The notes beneath the pieces were generated by a model. It had not been told where the DNA came from and made no database searches. It worked only from the letters and a program-made list of their open reading frames with translations. The translations under genes were made by a program, and so were the position numbers. A DNA stretch of 64,000 nt from Nicotiana tabacum (lineage: Eukaryota; Streptophyta; Magnoliopsida; Solanales; Solanaceae): assembly GCF_000715075.1 (NCBI RefSeq), contig NC_134082.1, positions 192,499,948 to 192,563,947 on the forward strand, read 5' to 3'. This document shows, piece by piece, positions 50,801 through 63,300 of this stretch. The first letter of the stretch is position 1. The number at the start of each line of letters is the position of its first letter.

Positions 50801-51448
50801 CTATAACCTGAAATCGCTGACAAAGCTCATGCAGACATTGCCGGTACAGTATAATTTTAAATCCCGTGTTTCCGAGTCACCCATGACCAAGACTTCCCGT
50901 ACACCCATATCTACAGCTAATCTTAATCCCAATATACACGCCTCATATTCTGCCATGTTGTTCGTACAGTAGAAATGAAGCTGAGCTGTAACAGGGTAAT
51001 GCTGACCTGTTTCAGAAATAAGTACCGCTCCTATTCCCACGCCTTTCGTATTTGCAGCCCCATCAAAGAAAAGTTTCCATCCCGGCTTCTCAGCTTGTTC
51101 CAATTCATCAATGTGCATCACCTCTTCATTAGGGAAATAAGTTTTCAAAGGTTCATAATCTTCATCGACGGGGTTCTCAGCCAAATGATCGGCTAGTGCC
51201 TGTGCTTTCATCGCAGTCCATTTCACATAGATAATGTCGAACTCTGTAAGCAGGATAAGCCTCCCTGTGGGCATGGGCTTCTGAAAAATATACTTCAACG
51301 GGTCCAAGCGAGATATGAGGTAAGTAGTGTATGATGACAAATAATGTTTCAACTTCTGTGCCACCCAAGTTAGGGCGCAACATGTCCTTTCCAGATGAGT
51401 ATACTTAACCTCGTAAGATGTGAACTTCTTGCTGAGATAGTAGATAGC
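50801..51448 (-). pseudogene. pol: Element B RNase H end and second RNase H
   Basis: Same frame as the reverse transcriptase, after a TAG at 51449-51451 (GRKE then stop then AIYYLSKKF; element A has a sense codon there). It contains AQKLKHYL, then the archaeal-type RNase H (WKLFFDGAANTKGVGIGAVL, NNMAEYEACILGLRLAVD, VLVMGDS). Right after GDS about 34 bases present in element A (DLLVYQI...GEW) are missing, and the frame shifts near 50865. The last residues here are therefore out of frame. Confidence 0.9.
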
Positions 51449-52814
51449 CTACTCCTTTCTGCCCGTAACATCGTGCTGCCCCAGTACACAGCCGAATGAA
51501 CCATCCAAAACTGTCAGATATAGAATCAAATGCCTCCCTAGTTCTGGCGGGACCAACACGGGTGGGTTCGACAAATACCCCTTTATATTATCAAAAGCCT
51601 CTTGACATTCATCCATCCATTTGACTGCAACATATTTCTTCAACAGTTTGAAAATCGGCTCACAAGTTGTCGTGAGCTGAGCAATGAACCTGCTGATAAA
51701 GTTCAATCTTCCTAACAAACTCATCACCTCAGTTTTGTTTCTTGGAGGTGGAAATTCCTGAATAGCATTGATCTTTGATGGGTCTAATTCAATACCCCAC
51801 CGGCTGACTATAAACCCCAACAACTTCCCAGATGGCACCCCGAAAGCACACTTTGCAGGATTGAGCTTAAGATTGTACATGCGAAGCCTTTGAAAGAACT
51901 TTCTCAAATCTCTGACATGGTCGGACTGATATCTAGACTTCACGATCATATCATCCACGTACACCTCAATTTCCTTATGTATCATATCATGGAATATGGT
52001 TGTCATGGCCCTCATATAAGTTGCCCCAGCATTTTTTAAACCAAACGGCATGACTCGATAACAATACGTTCGCCACGGCGTGATGAATGCCGTCTTTTCC
52101 GCATCTTCCTCGTCCATTAGAATCTGATGATAACCCGCGTAACAATCCACAAAAGAACCAATATCATGTTTGGCACAATTATCAATCAGTATATGGATGT
52201 TGGGTAGTGGGAAATTGTCTTTTGGACTTGCCTTGTTAAGATCCCGATAATCGACACATACCCTGGTCTTGCCATCTTTCTTCGGCACAGGCACAACATT
52301 AGCTAACCAAGGGGGATACCGTGTAACCTGAATGACCTTCGCGTCAAATTGCTTTTTTAATTTCCTCTTTGATCTTCATACTTATGTCCGTTTTGATTTT
52401 TCTCAACTTCTGCTTGATAGGAGGGAATGTCGGATCAGTGGGCAATTTGTGGACCACCAAATCGGTGCTTAGACTTGGCATATCATCATACGACCATGCA
52501 AAAACATCTTTGTACTCATGCAATACTCTAATTATCTCCTCCTTTGCGGCTCCAGATGAACACTTACTTTAGTTTCCCGCACATTGTCTTGATCCCCTAG
52601 ATTAACTGCTTCTGTGTCATTTAGGTTAGGTTTGGGTTTTTCTTCAAAGTGACTTAATTCCTAACTAATTTCCTCATAAGCTTCATCGTTGTTGCAATCC
52701 ACCCCATCATCACACTCAATTTCTTGTATTATTATTTCCGAGCTAGATTGCTTTTTAAAACTGGGCCGAAGATTCCTCATGCATGTCATATCATTGATAT
52801 CAGCATAAAAAGAA
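51449..52814 (-). pseudogene. pol: Element B reverse transcriptase
   Basis: From 52294 a clean frame gives VPKKDGKTRVCVDYRDLNKA, FPLPNIHILID, GYHQILMDEEDAEKTAF, YRVMPFGLKNAGATYM and the catalytic YVDDMIVKSR (YVDD at 51961-51950), then thumb and connection (LLGFIVSRWGIELDPSKI, LLGRLNFISRFIAQLT). The part upstream to 52814 is homologous but needs two or three frame changes; it includes DMTCMRNLRPS and ETKVSVHLEP. This enzyme copies element RNA into DNA. Confidence 0.92.
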
Positions 52815-52976
52815 CTGTACAAAAGAAAAGAAAAAATGGAAACAAAATTAGGAACGAAGAAAATTGCATTTCATTGAATGTAAAGATAACAGGGTTTTAA
52901 CTCATCCAAACGGAGGGAACATAGTGACTGAATTACAAACCCCGGAATAATCTAGGTGACAAAAGGAAAACAAAAC
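52815..52976 (-). other. Candidate Ogre-type intron between protease and reverse transcriptase
   Basis: On the minus strand the acceptor is strong: a pyrimidine run TTTTTTCTTTTCTTTTGTACAG ends at 52815. The donor is unclear: a GTTTTG at 52976 gives the right phase to join ...SG to SFYADINDMTC, while GTAGTG at 52983 looks more like a splice site but gives the wrong phase. Ogre elements are known to splice out an intron in this position. A TAG at 52994 lies just upstream in exon sequence. Confidence 0.5.
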
Positions 52977-54853
52977 CCACTACCACGACTCCTCTAAATT
53001 GGAAGAGGAGTAGCTTCCCAATTGTTGATGTTAGCATGATGTCCGATGTACTGTATATCTGCTCTGCTTGACCCTTCCCTAGCCTCAACCATGTTCACCT
53101 CAGCAAATACCCTCTCAAACATCTTATCCAAATTCTCTTCTGCCCCAATCAGTGGACCTGACACCTTTTCCAATGACTGCTTCTTGCTACCCGGCTTGAC
53201 GAAGGACCTGGAGAATTGTGGAATCGGTTTGGGAAGAACCCAAGCTTTCTTTTTCAATTTACGGGACCTTTTAACATCCGCCGCTATTGGTTTGAACCCC
53301 AATCTGAAGGTGTCCAGATTTTTGGGCAGTGAAAAAGGTTAAACAATGCCCTGAAGTTCAGCCCCCACACCTTTTACTGGCACGAACCTATTACTCAACA
53401 TTTCCGATATTACCATGACGGTCGCAACTGTCACTCTGGGACATGGAATGCTTTTACCCTCGGGCACTCTGCTCATCGAGACCGTGTAGAAGACCTGATA
53501 AACCCATGGTCCCTTATCATCTTCAGTTTCTATAAAGGGAACAATAGCATCATTCATGGCGCAGGCGGGATCTTCCCCATATAACACGATTTCTTGTCTG
53601 TCCCACTCGAACTTGACCATTTGGTATAGTGTGGAAGGCATTGCTTTGGCCGCGTGGATCCATGGTCGACCCAACAAAAGATTGTAGGACACTGCAGCAT
53701 CCAACACCTGAAATTCCATCGCGAACTCGACTGGGCCAATAGTCAATTCGAGTACAATATCCCCTACTGTGTTTGTTCCCCCTCCGTCGAACCCTCGAAC
53801 ACAAATGCTATTTTTGCGGATTCTATCCTCATCAATCTTTAACTTGTTCAATGTGGATAACGTGCAAATATTAGCGCTCGACCCGTTATCGATTAGTGCC
53901 CGAGTAACCATTGAACCTTCACATTTGACCGTCAAATAGAGAGCCTTGTTGTGTTCTGTGCCTTCCATAGGCAATTCATCATCAGAAAATGCTACCCTGT
54001 TCACTTCAAAGATCTTGTTGGCAATTGTCTCTAGATGGTTCACTGAAATTTTGTCGGGCACATGAGCCTCATTCAATATCTTCATCAAAGCTCGGCAATA
54101 CTCGTCATAATGGATCAATAATGACAACAACGAGATTTGAGCTGGTGTTTTTCTCAATTGTTCAACAATAGAATAATCTTGCACTTTCATCTTTTTCAGA
54201 CATTCTTCTGCCTCTTCTTCTGTTACAGCCTTTTTGACTAGCACTGGATTGTCTTTAGCGCCCCTAGCCTTTCTCAATTCTTCGGGAGCGAAACAACGCC
54301 CCGACCGAGTTAACCCTTGTGCTTCACAACTCTCTTCCTCAATTTCCTTTCCTTTGTATGTCACCACTACCTTGTCATATTTCCACGGTACAGCTTTGCT
54401 ATCGACCACGGGTAATTGGACTACTGGTTTTATGACAACCGGTTCTATGTAGACCCCTTTCACAACAACCATGGGTGCAGATGATGACCCCGGTACCACT
54501 AACTTGACTGTCTCTGGATTTTTTGCAGCAACAAATGGTCCTTTTTCCATTACCATCACTGGCTTATCTTTTATTGCTTTTAGCTGAACTACTGGCCCTG
54601 CGCTCACTGTCTTTTCTTTGACATTGGCTTCTGTAGAATGGATCACCATGACCGTCTGCGAGGGTTTTTTAGGCTCTGTCCCCTTAGGTATCAGTTCGAT
54701 CATATTGGCTTCATAATGCTCTGGTAACGGATTTTGATTGATGTTTGGGTCCTCTGGAGCCTGTACTTCAATACGGCGATTATCAATGAGTTCTTGTATC
54801 GCGTTTTTCAAGTTCCAACATTTTTCAGTATCGTACCCCAACATCCCTGGCAA
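52977..54853 (-). pseudogene. pol: Element B protease region and gag C-terminus
   Basis: A 504-codon frame (54853-53339) begins in a degenerate gag knuckle (CEYC in another frame, then GYDTEKCW where H has become Y), passes a long basic and proline linker, then has the aspartic protease (RALIDNGSSANICTLSTL, catalytic D in IDNGSS at about 53895; LLLGRPWIHA at about 53690). After a stop and frameshift near 53339, 53302-52994 continues as GFKPIAADVKRSRKLKKKAW...NNWEATPLPI, the usual stretch before the intron. The protease would process gag-pol. Confidence 0.88.
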
Positions 54854-56566
54854 TACTCACAGCTAACAGAATGGTCCAGGTTTTTGGAAGGGGGTTTGGT
54901 GCGTTGGACTCAATTGGGGTCAACATTCCCAACTATTTCAATCTATGGAAGAGAGCGGTGTAAGATTCTCCCAGCGGAGTAAATGTTTTTTTTATTTGGG
55001 GCCTTCTCACTTCTAAAATCTTGGTTTGGGCGGAAGCTGGTTCCTGGTCTGTTTGCCCTGGGAGGTGGATAGGTGTTTTGTAGGGGTGAATGTGTGTTTT
55101 GGGGATTCGGTGCACGCCATTGCGAGAGCACCAGAGGCTGCGTGTATGTCTGGGCGTGGTGGATAGAAAGGTGTGGTTCTGGTGGTGGATAGTAGTGTTG
55201 CGGTGGGCCATATGGGTTATATGGGTAGTTTGGATGGTGGAGTCTGGGTTGGTTGTAGTAGCTTAGAGGGTTATTGGGCCTGAACCAAGCACTAGCTTCA
55301 ACCGTAGCAACTTCTTCCTTCTTCTTCTTTCCAAGCACACCACCAGTACCGCTTTGGATGGCCTGGGTGGTTGCTTTTAATGCCGAGTAGCTCAAGATCT
55401 TGTTAGATTTCAATCCCTCTTCAATCATGGCTCCCATCTTTACCACTTCATTAAACGACTTTCCGACAGATGTCACTAGATGACCAAAATAGGTAGGCTC
55501 CAATGTTTACAAGAAGTAATCTACCATCTCACTTTCCCTCATTAGAGGATCAACCCTTGCTGCTTGCTCCCTCCAGCAGAAACCAATCTCTCTAAAACTT
55601 TCCCCAGGCTTCTTTTCCAGCTTCAACAATGACAGACGGCCGGGGACTATCTCAAGGTTATACTGAAAATGGCCAATGAATGCCTGTGCCAAATCATCCC
55701 ATGTATACCATCGGCTGGGGTCCTATCTCGTGTACCATTCCAGCGCGGACCCGCTCAGGCTTTGACCGAAATATGCTATCAACAATTCATCCTTCCCCCC
55801 AGTACCTCTCATTTTGATACAAAAGCCACACAGATGGGCTACTGGGTCACCGTGCCCCTCATACAAGTCAAACTTCAGCATTTTAAACCCCGCAGGCAAC
55901 TGAACATCAGGGAAAGGGCACAAATCTTTGTATGCGATGCTGACTTGGTTACCTAAACCATGCATGTTCCTGAAGGATTGCTCCAGGCTTTTGACTTTAC
56001 GAATCACTTCCCCCTGTTCTTTATTCTTAACTGTTTTCTCAACCTCTCCCGGGATTTCAAAATGGGGAGAATAGGTATATGGCTCAGGCTCTTTGAAAGT
56101 GGGTTGGGGAGGGTAATATTGGGTGTCGTGGGCTTGGTAATAGCGGCTCACTGGACGATCTATGTAATGGGGCTGGGGGAGGTTCCACAAAGACGGGAAC
56201 CATGGGTGGGGGAGGGTTCTGTTTAGGGAGTGGAGCTGGGGGAGCATATGAAGTGGTACCATAGCCTTGGGCGTGATAGGGGAAGGCTGAAGATGCGTGG
56301 GGAGTGGTAGGCTCCTGAGCCTGAGCCAGGGGTGGGATATAAGATGGATTAGTGGGATATAGTGGTGCCGGATGTCCCTGAGACCATGCCCGATGCATTT
56401 CAGCCATTTGTGCTTTTAGTTTCCTCATCTCTTCTTTCATAGCACCCACATCTGTTACCTCAACTTCATTTGAAGGGTCTACGATGCTGATTTCCGAGTC
56501 CTGCCCTGTCATTTTTACTTTATCTTTCGACCGGGTGTTGTACGGGTGAGTTGCCAGAATTGCCAA
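54854..56566 (-). pseudogene. gag: Element B gag
   Basis: The ATG at 56566 starts MAILATHPYNTRSKDKVKM. Acidic segment, then MKEEMRKLKAQMAEMHRAW (short coiled coil), a proline-rich stretch with a frameshift near 56210, DRPVSRYYQAHDTQYYPPQP, and a capsid-like domain (LPAGFKMLKFDLYEGHGDP, DELLIAYFGQSLSGSALEWY). TAG at 55723 (CAG in the expected sequence) and TAA at 55507 interrupt it. FNEVVKMGAMIEEGLKSNKI follows, then another proline/tyrosine-rich segment to 54943 and a decayed knuckle. Gag forms the particle. Confidence 0.88.
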
Positions 56567-57161
56567 TCAACTAACCACCTGCCTGAACTCACACATTTAG
56601 ACAACCACTTTGTTAGCGATTAAGTTTTAACAGATTTGACAACCGCATGTTGGCGTAAATGCACTTATACAGTTAATCATTTCTATTATGCGTTTGCTCG
56701 ATTACATGCATCATCCCGACACTTCGTTCCTTGTTTCTTTTTACCTTTCTTTCAAATCTCATCACATCATCCCTCTCTTGTGCTCTTCTCTTTCTTTTAT
56801 TTCTTTCTCCTTTTGTGTTCTCGCTCATTTCTTGCTTTCTCTTTCTTTGTTTTTTTTCTTTTTCTTACGATTACGGTCGAATCTTATGGAGATTGCCTAC
56901 GTATCATGACCTCGCACGAATCAGACCAAGCGTAGTTCGTGAAAATAAACGCAAAAATAAAGGGAGGAAATAAGGATTTTTTTTTTGAAATTTTCAATTT
57001 TCATTACTAAAACAAACAATTACAAACTAAACACTTTTCGGAATGAAACTAACAGACGCAAATTAAAAGCAAACACAGACTCTAAGACTGCAGACATACT
57101 TGACCTGAAAAGATAACGGACATACGAAAGACAGACTCAAAAGGTAGAAAACTACAGACGA
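56567..57161 (-). other. Spacer between ORF1 and gag, element B
   Basis: No coding potential. It holds a pyrimidine-rich part on the + strand (56735-56870) and copy B3 of the boundary motif (56875-56942), the same pairing of purine tract and motif as after pol. Confidence 0.7.
56875..56942 (-). other. Structured boundary motif, copy B3 (ORF1/gag gap)
   Basis: On the minus strand CGAACTACGCTTGGTCTGATT leads to GATACGTAGGCAATC and later TTCG. The outer stem CTACG (56931-56935 region) with CGTAG (56897-56901) is perfect; an inner CGTG/CATG stem uses one G-T pair. Confidence 0.72.
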
Positions 57162-59100
57162 CTATGCATACTCTGGTGCTTCAAACTTAGGTGTCCGCGG
57201 GGCGTCGTTCGGCCTCGCCGCGGGCCTAGGATCCAAATCCCTTTCAAGCTGTTCTAATTCATTCATAGTTCGCTTCACATAGATCATCACTGCTGAGAAA
57301 AAAGTAGTATAGGTCATGTCTTTACATACCCGGCATCTCCTGAAAATAGCATGAGCAATGGCTCTAATCCTATTTTTTGTTTGCTTCTTTTCTATAAGCA
57401 ATCGTCTTATCTGATCACTGCATGTTTTTAAAGCTCGAGAGTCCTGCAGGTGTTGATCTTGCAGCTGCTGCACTTCTACCTCCATTTGGACCAACTGATT
57501 CAAGTAATGACGACGCTCCTCTGTTCTGGTAGCCCACTGTGCTTTAAGCTCTGCCATGATATTTTTGAATTTATCTAATTCATCCCGCCATTCCCTGACT
57601 TCGTTTTTCAATCTTTTTATCAATTGCTCATCGGATCGGCTCCTCGGTTGATTATCGACGGTTATCTTCAATTGCCGGATTTGGGCCCTAAGCTCTTCGT
57701 TTTCTCGAGCCAATCTGTTATTTTCACCTTGATCCGCGACAACCTGTACACTGTTCTCGAATTTCAGACTCTCAACTTGCTGCTTCAGTTTACCAATCTC
57801 AACTCGATAGCCTTCTTCCTTTGCTAGCCAGTCCCACTGCTCTTGGGACGACTTGGCAAAATCTTCAAGATGAGGTCATTTAGCCGGTCTCCCATATGCC
57901 ACGTCACCTATGAACCAATCATGATACCCTGGGGCAACTTCCCCTTTAACCCTATCAGACACACAAGTGTTCGCCATCAAACGTTGGCACTCACTCCAGA
58001 TTTGGCGAACCTCTTCCTCGGGGAACCGACCGTCAGGACTAATTTTGACCACCTGGGTACTCAGATCTTCATCTCTCGGTACTATTTGATACCTCCCGAG
58101 TTGCCTTAGAACCCGATATGGTGCATAGGGCTGGATGCTTTTGAGTCCCATCAACAGAAAATGCGGCCGGGCTGCTGGCATATATATGACCTCTTCGACA
58201 GGCAACCACCCAAGCACCCATTGTATCTGGCTGGCCGTGAGGTTCCGAAATAGTGATGTCCATGCTGTGACTCCTTCAGGTAGACTAGCCCCTTTGATTC
58301 TTGTGTAAAATTCTCCTATACAAGTTTTCGCGAACGAACCATAACTCAATAGCTGAGAGCGAGGGCACAAATGCTCAGTCATCCACATTTGTAACAACAA
58401 GTTACATCCCTCAAAGAATTTGCCCCCAGCTTTGCATGCAGTGAGAGCCCGGAAGATATCAGCCACGATCATAGGTGCTAAAGTGCTTTTTCCCATGGTT
58501 TGCAAGGTACTGACGACCCCCGCTACTTTCAAATCAATATTACCATCTTTTCTTGGGAATATTATGAGGCCCAAAAAGGCTATCATAAAAGCCACCTCGT
58601 CTGTGTTCCTCCCATTTTTGTCGGTTACTTCTACTGCATAGCTTAAAGTCTGGATTGTTGAACCCGCCCACGTGGCCATATCTATCATATATGAAGCGGA
58701 AACTGAAGAAACCCTTTGCAAAATATGGATGATGAACTGTTCGGGGTATTTTCAAGGAATCCAAGAACCGATGTACGGTAATGGCCCTGGGAGCAATTAA
58801 GTATTTGAACCTCAATGGAGCTTGATCACTTTCGATATACCCAGCTATTTCCTCCAATGTTGGGGTGAGCTCAAAGTCCGAGAAATGGAATACATTATGT
58901 GCCGAATCCCAATAAGCGACCAATGCCCTTATAATATCCCCCCGAGGCTGAATGTCTAATAAATCCGGAATATCTTTCAAATATTTTTTCACTTCGTCTT
59001 GCCCTTCTTTGCCTAAATCATTCCACCATAATTGCAACTCAAAAGGGATTTTGGTCATTATTGAAAAGGGTTTTTTTAGCATCGTGCTCATCCTGCACAT
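57162..59100 (-). pseudogene. ORF1: Element B ORF1 (Ogre ORF1, PMD/DUF7745-like)
   Basis: The minus-strand ATG at 59100 (or 59088) opens a frame with PFELQLWWNDLGKEGQDEV, IRALVAYWDSAHNVFHFSDF and ELTPTLEEIAGYIES, typical of the extra ORF upstream of gag in Ogre elements, which resembles the plant mobile domain family. A frameshift near 58700 moves to a frame with VAFMIAFLGLIIFPRKDG, VADIFRALTACKAGGKFFEG and NLLLQMWMTEHLC. A TGA at 57876-57878 (probably a CGA originally) separates this from a coiled-coil C-terminus (ARENEELRAQIRQLKI, LNQLVQMEVEVQQLQDQ) ending at 57162. Full length would be about 645 residues. The function of ORF1 is not known. Confidence 0.82.
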
Positions 59101-60375
59101 TTATTAAGGCGATTAAGCAAAAGAAAAACTTTTATTCGACTAAAAATAAAAACTATCCATATTTTTTCGACTCAAAAAAAAAATAAAACTATTTATATTT
59201 TTCAGATTTTTTTTTTTAAAAATGAAGGACTCGACTCTCAAACGCGGCCTTTCGGTACTTCGGGAACAAAGATTTTAAAGCTGCAAGAGTCAACCGGTCA
59301 ACAATCAAAATTGACTAAGATGGCCGTTTTGCAAAGTCAGCCTTCCGGCGTTCCGTTTGGGAACATTTGGCTATTTTTGACAAAACGGCATCACCCAACT
59401 TATTTACGACAAAAATAAAATTTTGACATTTTTTCGGCTATTTTTTGCAAAGGAAGGTTGGACCCGTTGAGGATTGCCTATGTATCTCACGCCCTGTGAG
59501 AATCAAACCATGCGTAGTTGGGCAAATTAACCGAACTATTTTAAAACAATACTCTTTTTCATTTTCAATTTTTCAACAAACAATAAACAACCTATTTTCC
59601 AAACTAAGAATAAAAGACTGTTTTTTTTCAACAAACACTTTCCAAAAATAAAAGTCTCCTCCTTTTTTTTTTATTTGTTTTGCTTTTAGTAAAACAGATT
59701 ATTAGAAATGAAGCATTTTCCTTTTTCATTTTCTCAAAATTTCGGTAGAGTTTCGATAGTGTTTGGGCATTGGGTTTTTAACACCCTAACTGTTATCTCT
59801 TTTTTTTTTCCTCAATTGTCCAACATTCCCGAGATTCAGAAACCGGTCAACATGCATGTTCGCAACAAATATATGTACAGAGCAAGTAGGATGCATCAGG
59901 ATGGTCTTTTCATTTCAGGTTGCTAGTCCTAGACGGACCCAACCCCTGTGTTGAGTCCCCTAAGTCAAATGCAACGTGATGCAAATAAGCATTCCTACTA
60001 GGGATCCGGCATGAAGTCACGTTATTCTATGTTTAAAACCTAGGTCAGTGTTCTACACTGTGTACCCGAGCGGACAACTCGAGTCGAGGTTGGGGCAACT
60101 TACCGGGAACCAAAAGGCCATCCAGCTTCGTAACTTGTCCGGCCTCTTTCTTATTTCAAGGTATGACACTAACAGAATAGGGAGTCTCAACCAGTAAGCA
60201 CATCCCCGGGGGTGAAGAGAGAAGGGTGTCGACATAATTTATATACAATTCAGATAATATCAAAGCGGTAACATTTAGCACATTCAGCACAAAACACGTA
60301 GGAAAATCAGATACAATTAAATACAACAATTTATCTAAGCTCGAATTCTGAACCCTAAACCAGAGATTTTGGGTT
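59101..60375 (-). other. Leader of element B
   Basis: About 1.3 kb between the LTR and ORF1. T-rich on the + strand with several runs of 8-10 T (A-rich in transcript sense). No convincing ORF. It contains copy B4 of the boundary motif at 59465-59522. Confidence 0.65.
59465..59522 (-). other. Structured boundary motif, copy B4 (leader)
   Basis: On the minus strand AACTACGCATGGTTTGAT, then TCTCAC/GTGAGA (59501-59485), a perfect 6-bp inner stem with an AGGGC loop, then TACATAGGCAATCC. The outer arms CTACG/CATAG have one G-to-A mismatch. Confidence 0.78.
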
Positions 60376-60399
60376 TGGTCCCCAGCAGAGTAATGTTAT
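60376..60399 (-). other. Primer-binding area of element B
   Basis: On the minus strand the LTR end GGAGGTGTGACA is followed by ATAACATTACTCTGCTGGGG and ACC. The CTCTGCTGGGGA word is what I expect for Ogre-type primer sites, but the first bases do not start with TGG. I do not assign the tRNA. Confidence 0.5.
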
Positions 60400-63300
60400 T
60401 GTCACACCTCCTTTTCACCTACACCCCGTAAAGGGCATGAAGGAGTTTTTCCATTTAAAGGACAATCGGAACGAGATTTAATTATTAATTATTCAGAGTC
60501 GCCACTTGGGAGATTAATGGTGTCCCAAGTCACGGGTTGAATCCCGAACCAAGGAAATTTATGACTCTGTTAACAGTCCGCGAACCAAAAATCCGAGTAA
60601 GGGATTCTGTTAACCCGGGAGAAGGTGTTAGGCATTCCCGTGCTCCGTGGTTCTAGCACGGTCGCTTAACTGTTGTATTTGATTTTTATCTGATTTTAAT
60701 ACATGTTAGCTTATGTGCCTTTTATTCGTAAACCGCTTTTTATCATTATTTATTTTAAAAGAATTGCGACGTCGTGAAAATGCGTTTCGAACCACATCGC
60801 AATCAATGCACCCGTGGTTGTCAACACATTTTGACTTCGTCGAGATTTGGATTTGGGTCGCATCAATGCGCACCCGAGTTTAAGAAGATACTTTAATTAA
60901 AATCGCGCCTAAAGATTCTAACGTAATATTATTTTGGGGAAGACCGTGGAGTTCGCTAAATGGCCATCCCAAATTCTAATCATTTTTTAATAACCATTTA
61001 TTGAGAGCCCCATGCTAAATATGGTCGAAGTCCTGAGTCATTAATTAAAAGCTCCCATGGAAAGGGTATTGCTTATTTATACGAGAGCTAATCAGCCCGC
61101 ATACACGGAGAGCAACCTGGCCAATCACTAAATGGATACTCAAGTCTGGGCCCAAGAATTGAAGGCATCAGCATGATTGTGTGTGGGCTCAACATCGAAT
61201 CCTTGCTAGCCCCAAAATTGACAAAAGTAAACAATTCCAAGGGGGCTCCTAGATAGCATTAATACAAATAGCATTGATATTAACATGACATTAGCGACTA
61301 AGCTCCTGATTTAAATTCCCTTTGACACAAATTAACGTGTGGGAATTTCGAGAAAAGCACAGACGATATAAAAAGTTTGCCAATTCCCAAAGATTAGACA
61401 ACCCCTTTTAAGCAGGAACCAGAATTTAGTTTCTAACCCCTTTTTAAGCATTTATCGCATTAACACTAGCATGAGCGCACATATCAATTCTACAAAGCAT
61501 CTTAGGATTTTACAGTACTTCAAATCTGAAATCTAAACTAATATTTGAAGCATAAGGGAGAATTATGAAGAAAGCATTTGACGGGAGTCATTACCACTAC
61601 AACTTAGGCTCTTTGAACAACAGAAGTCTGGTTATCACAACTTGGCCAAACATGTTAGGGAAATATCCAGTTCGCACACACTGAATCAATTATAGAACCA
61701 GATAATCCTTAAGTCAAATACTACTTTAAGCAAATATGGACTACAAGTTAAGCTATACTACCAGAAATAATTACATAACTCTCCAGTGAACTTGATCACT
61801 TGACACTTGAGGGAATCAGGGCAATGATGAATTAAAAGCTAACATATGAATCATTTCTAATTAAAAGTTATAAACCAACTGTAAACTTAGCTTAAACAAA
61901 GGACTACAGTAAATAATACAAACAGGTTATGCAAGTAACTGGAGGACTCTTATGCTTCAACTTCTTCCTTCCAATTCACTTTCCAATTGTTCATTTCACA
62001 AGCATCAGGGTTACAGGGGTGTACCTGGGAATGAAAACTGAAATTGGAGTTCAAACAAAAGGAGAAAAGTAGCAGCAGTCAGCAGCGATCACTGATAGAA
62101 TTCAAACGCAACCCAGAAACATGTAGCAACATAGATGTAACCCAGCCAAATTAGGAGTGATTGCTAGAATCAACACAAAACCTCAAAATACTTTTCAGAT
62201 GCTTTGAGCACTCAATTGCAGCACAGAAATGAATAACACAAAAGCAGAATCTGGAAACTGACTAAAAAAGGCTATGACACTGTGAAAATATATATATTTT
62301 TTGGTTTCTATTTTCGATGTTTTTGTATTTTTGTATACTTGAATTCAAAGTACCACTCTGAAATTTAGAAGAAAAGCTTTTGGTGTGGATTTTTGGGCTG
62401 AAAGTTGAATCGCCTTCCTCAAGGCACTTGATGCCTTTTTTATAGGTGACACAAAAGGGTGAATCAGATTTTTGTTTTTCTTTTTAGTCCCTCCCTTATT
62501 TTCAGTTTAGTCCCTTTATTTTTGACTTGCTCAACAAGTAAATCCCTTTATTATGCTAATACCTACACTAAAGTACCCTTCTAGAAGGCCCTAGGATGCT
62601 ATTCTACCCACCAAATACCTATACTACCCTTACCCTTACTTTGAAATTACTATTCCTAAAGAAACTACCCTTTTCTATCCCTAAAATGCCCTTCTACTAG
62701 TCTGGAATTTATAGCCCAAATGCTAACTGATCCCAATCCTTTTAACCCCAGCTAAATGACTGAGGTTAGCCCCAAAACAAAGGGTTCCATTCAGCTATAA
62801 CCAACGAGGTTCACTTCTAATACAAAATGTCAGGATTGAATTAAAATACAATTTATCCTAATGCATATTCTAACAATCCATTAATCAAACAAGAGTAGTC
62901 ATCAACATTAAACTAACATCTAAAACGAGAAACATTAAAAAATCGGAAAGAAAAACAGGGCGATCCAAACAGGGTATCAGCATGAACTAACATTAATACT
63001 AGCCATTTAAATTAATAACTATTATTATTATCTATGAACGACATTAAAATATGATCGATAAACAACCAATCTAATCTAACCAAATAAGAGAATATGAGAC
63101 TATATTAAAAAATGACTCAGGGAGTTAAAGAAAAACTTACCAACGGAGCTAAACCCCCGACTAATCACTGCCATTCGAATCTCTCCAGATTTTTGACACG
63201 CAACATTCCTAACCATGTGTTCTTACAAGAGAACACACGGTTAAGGATATTACGGTCCAAAATCACAAAGATTTTGGATTAGGGTTTTGGCCAGAAATTC

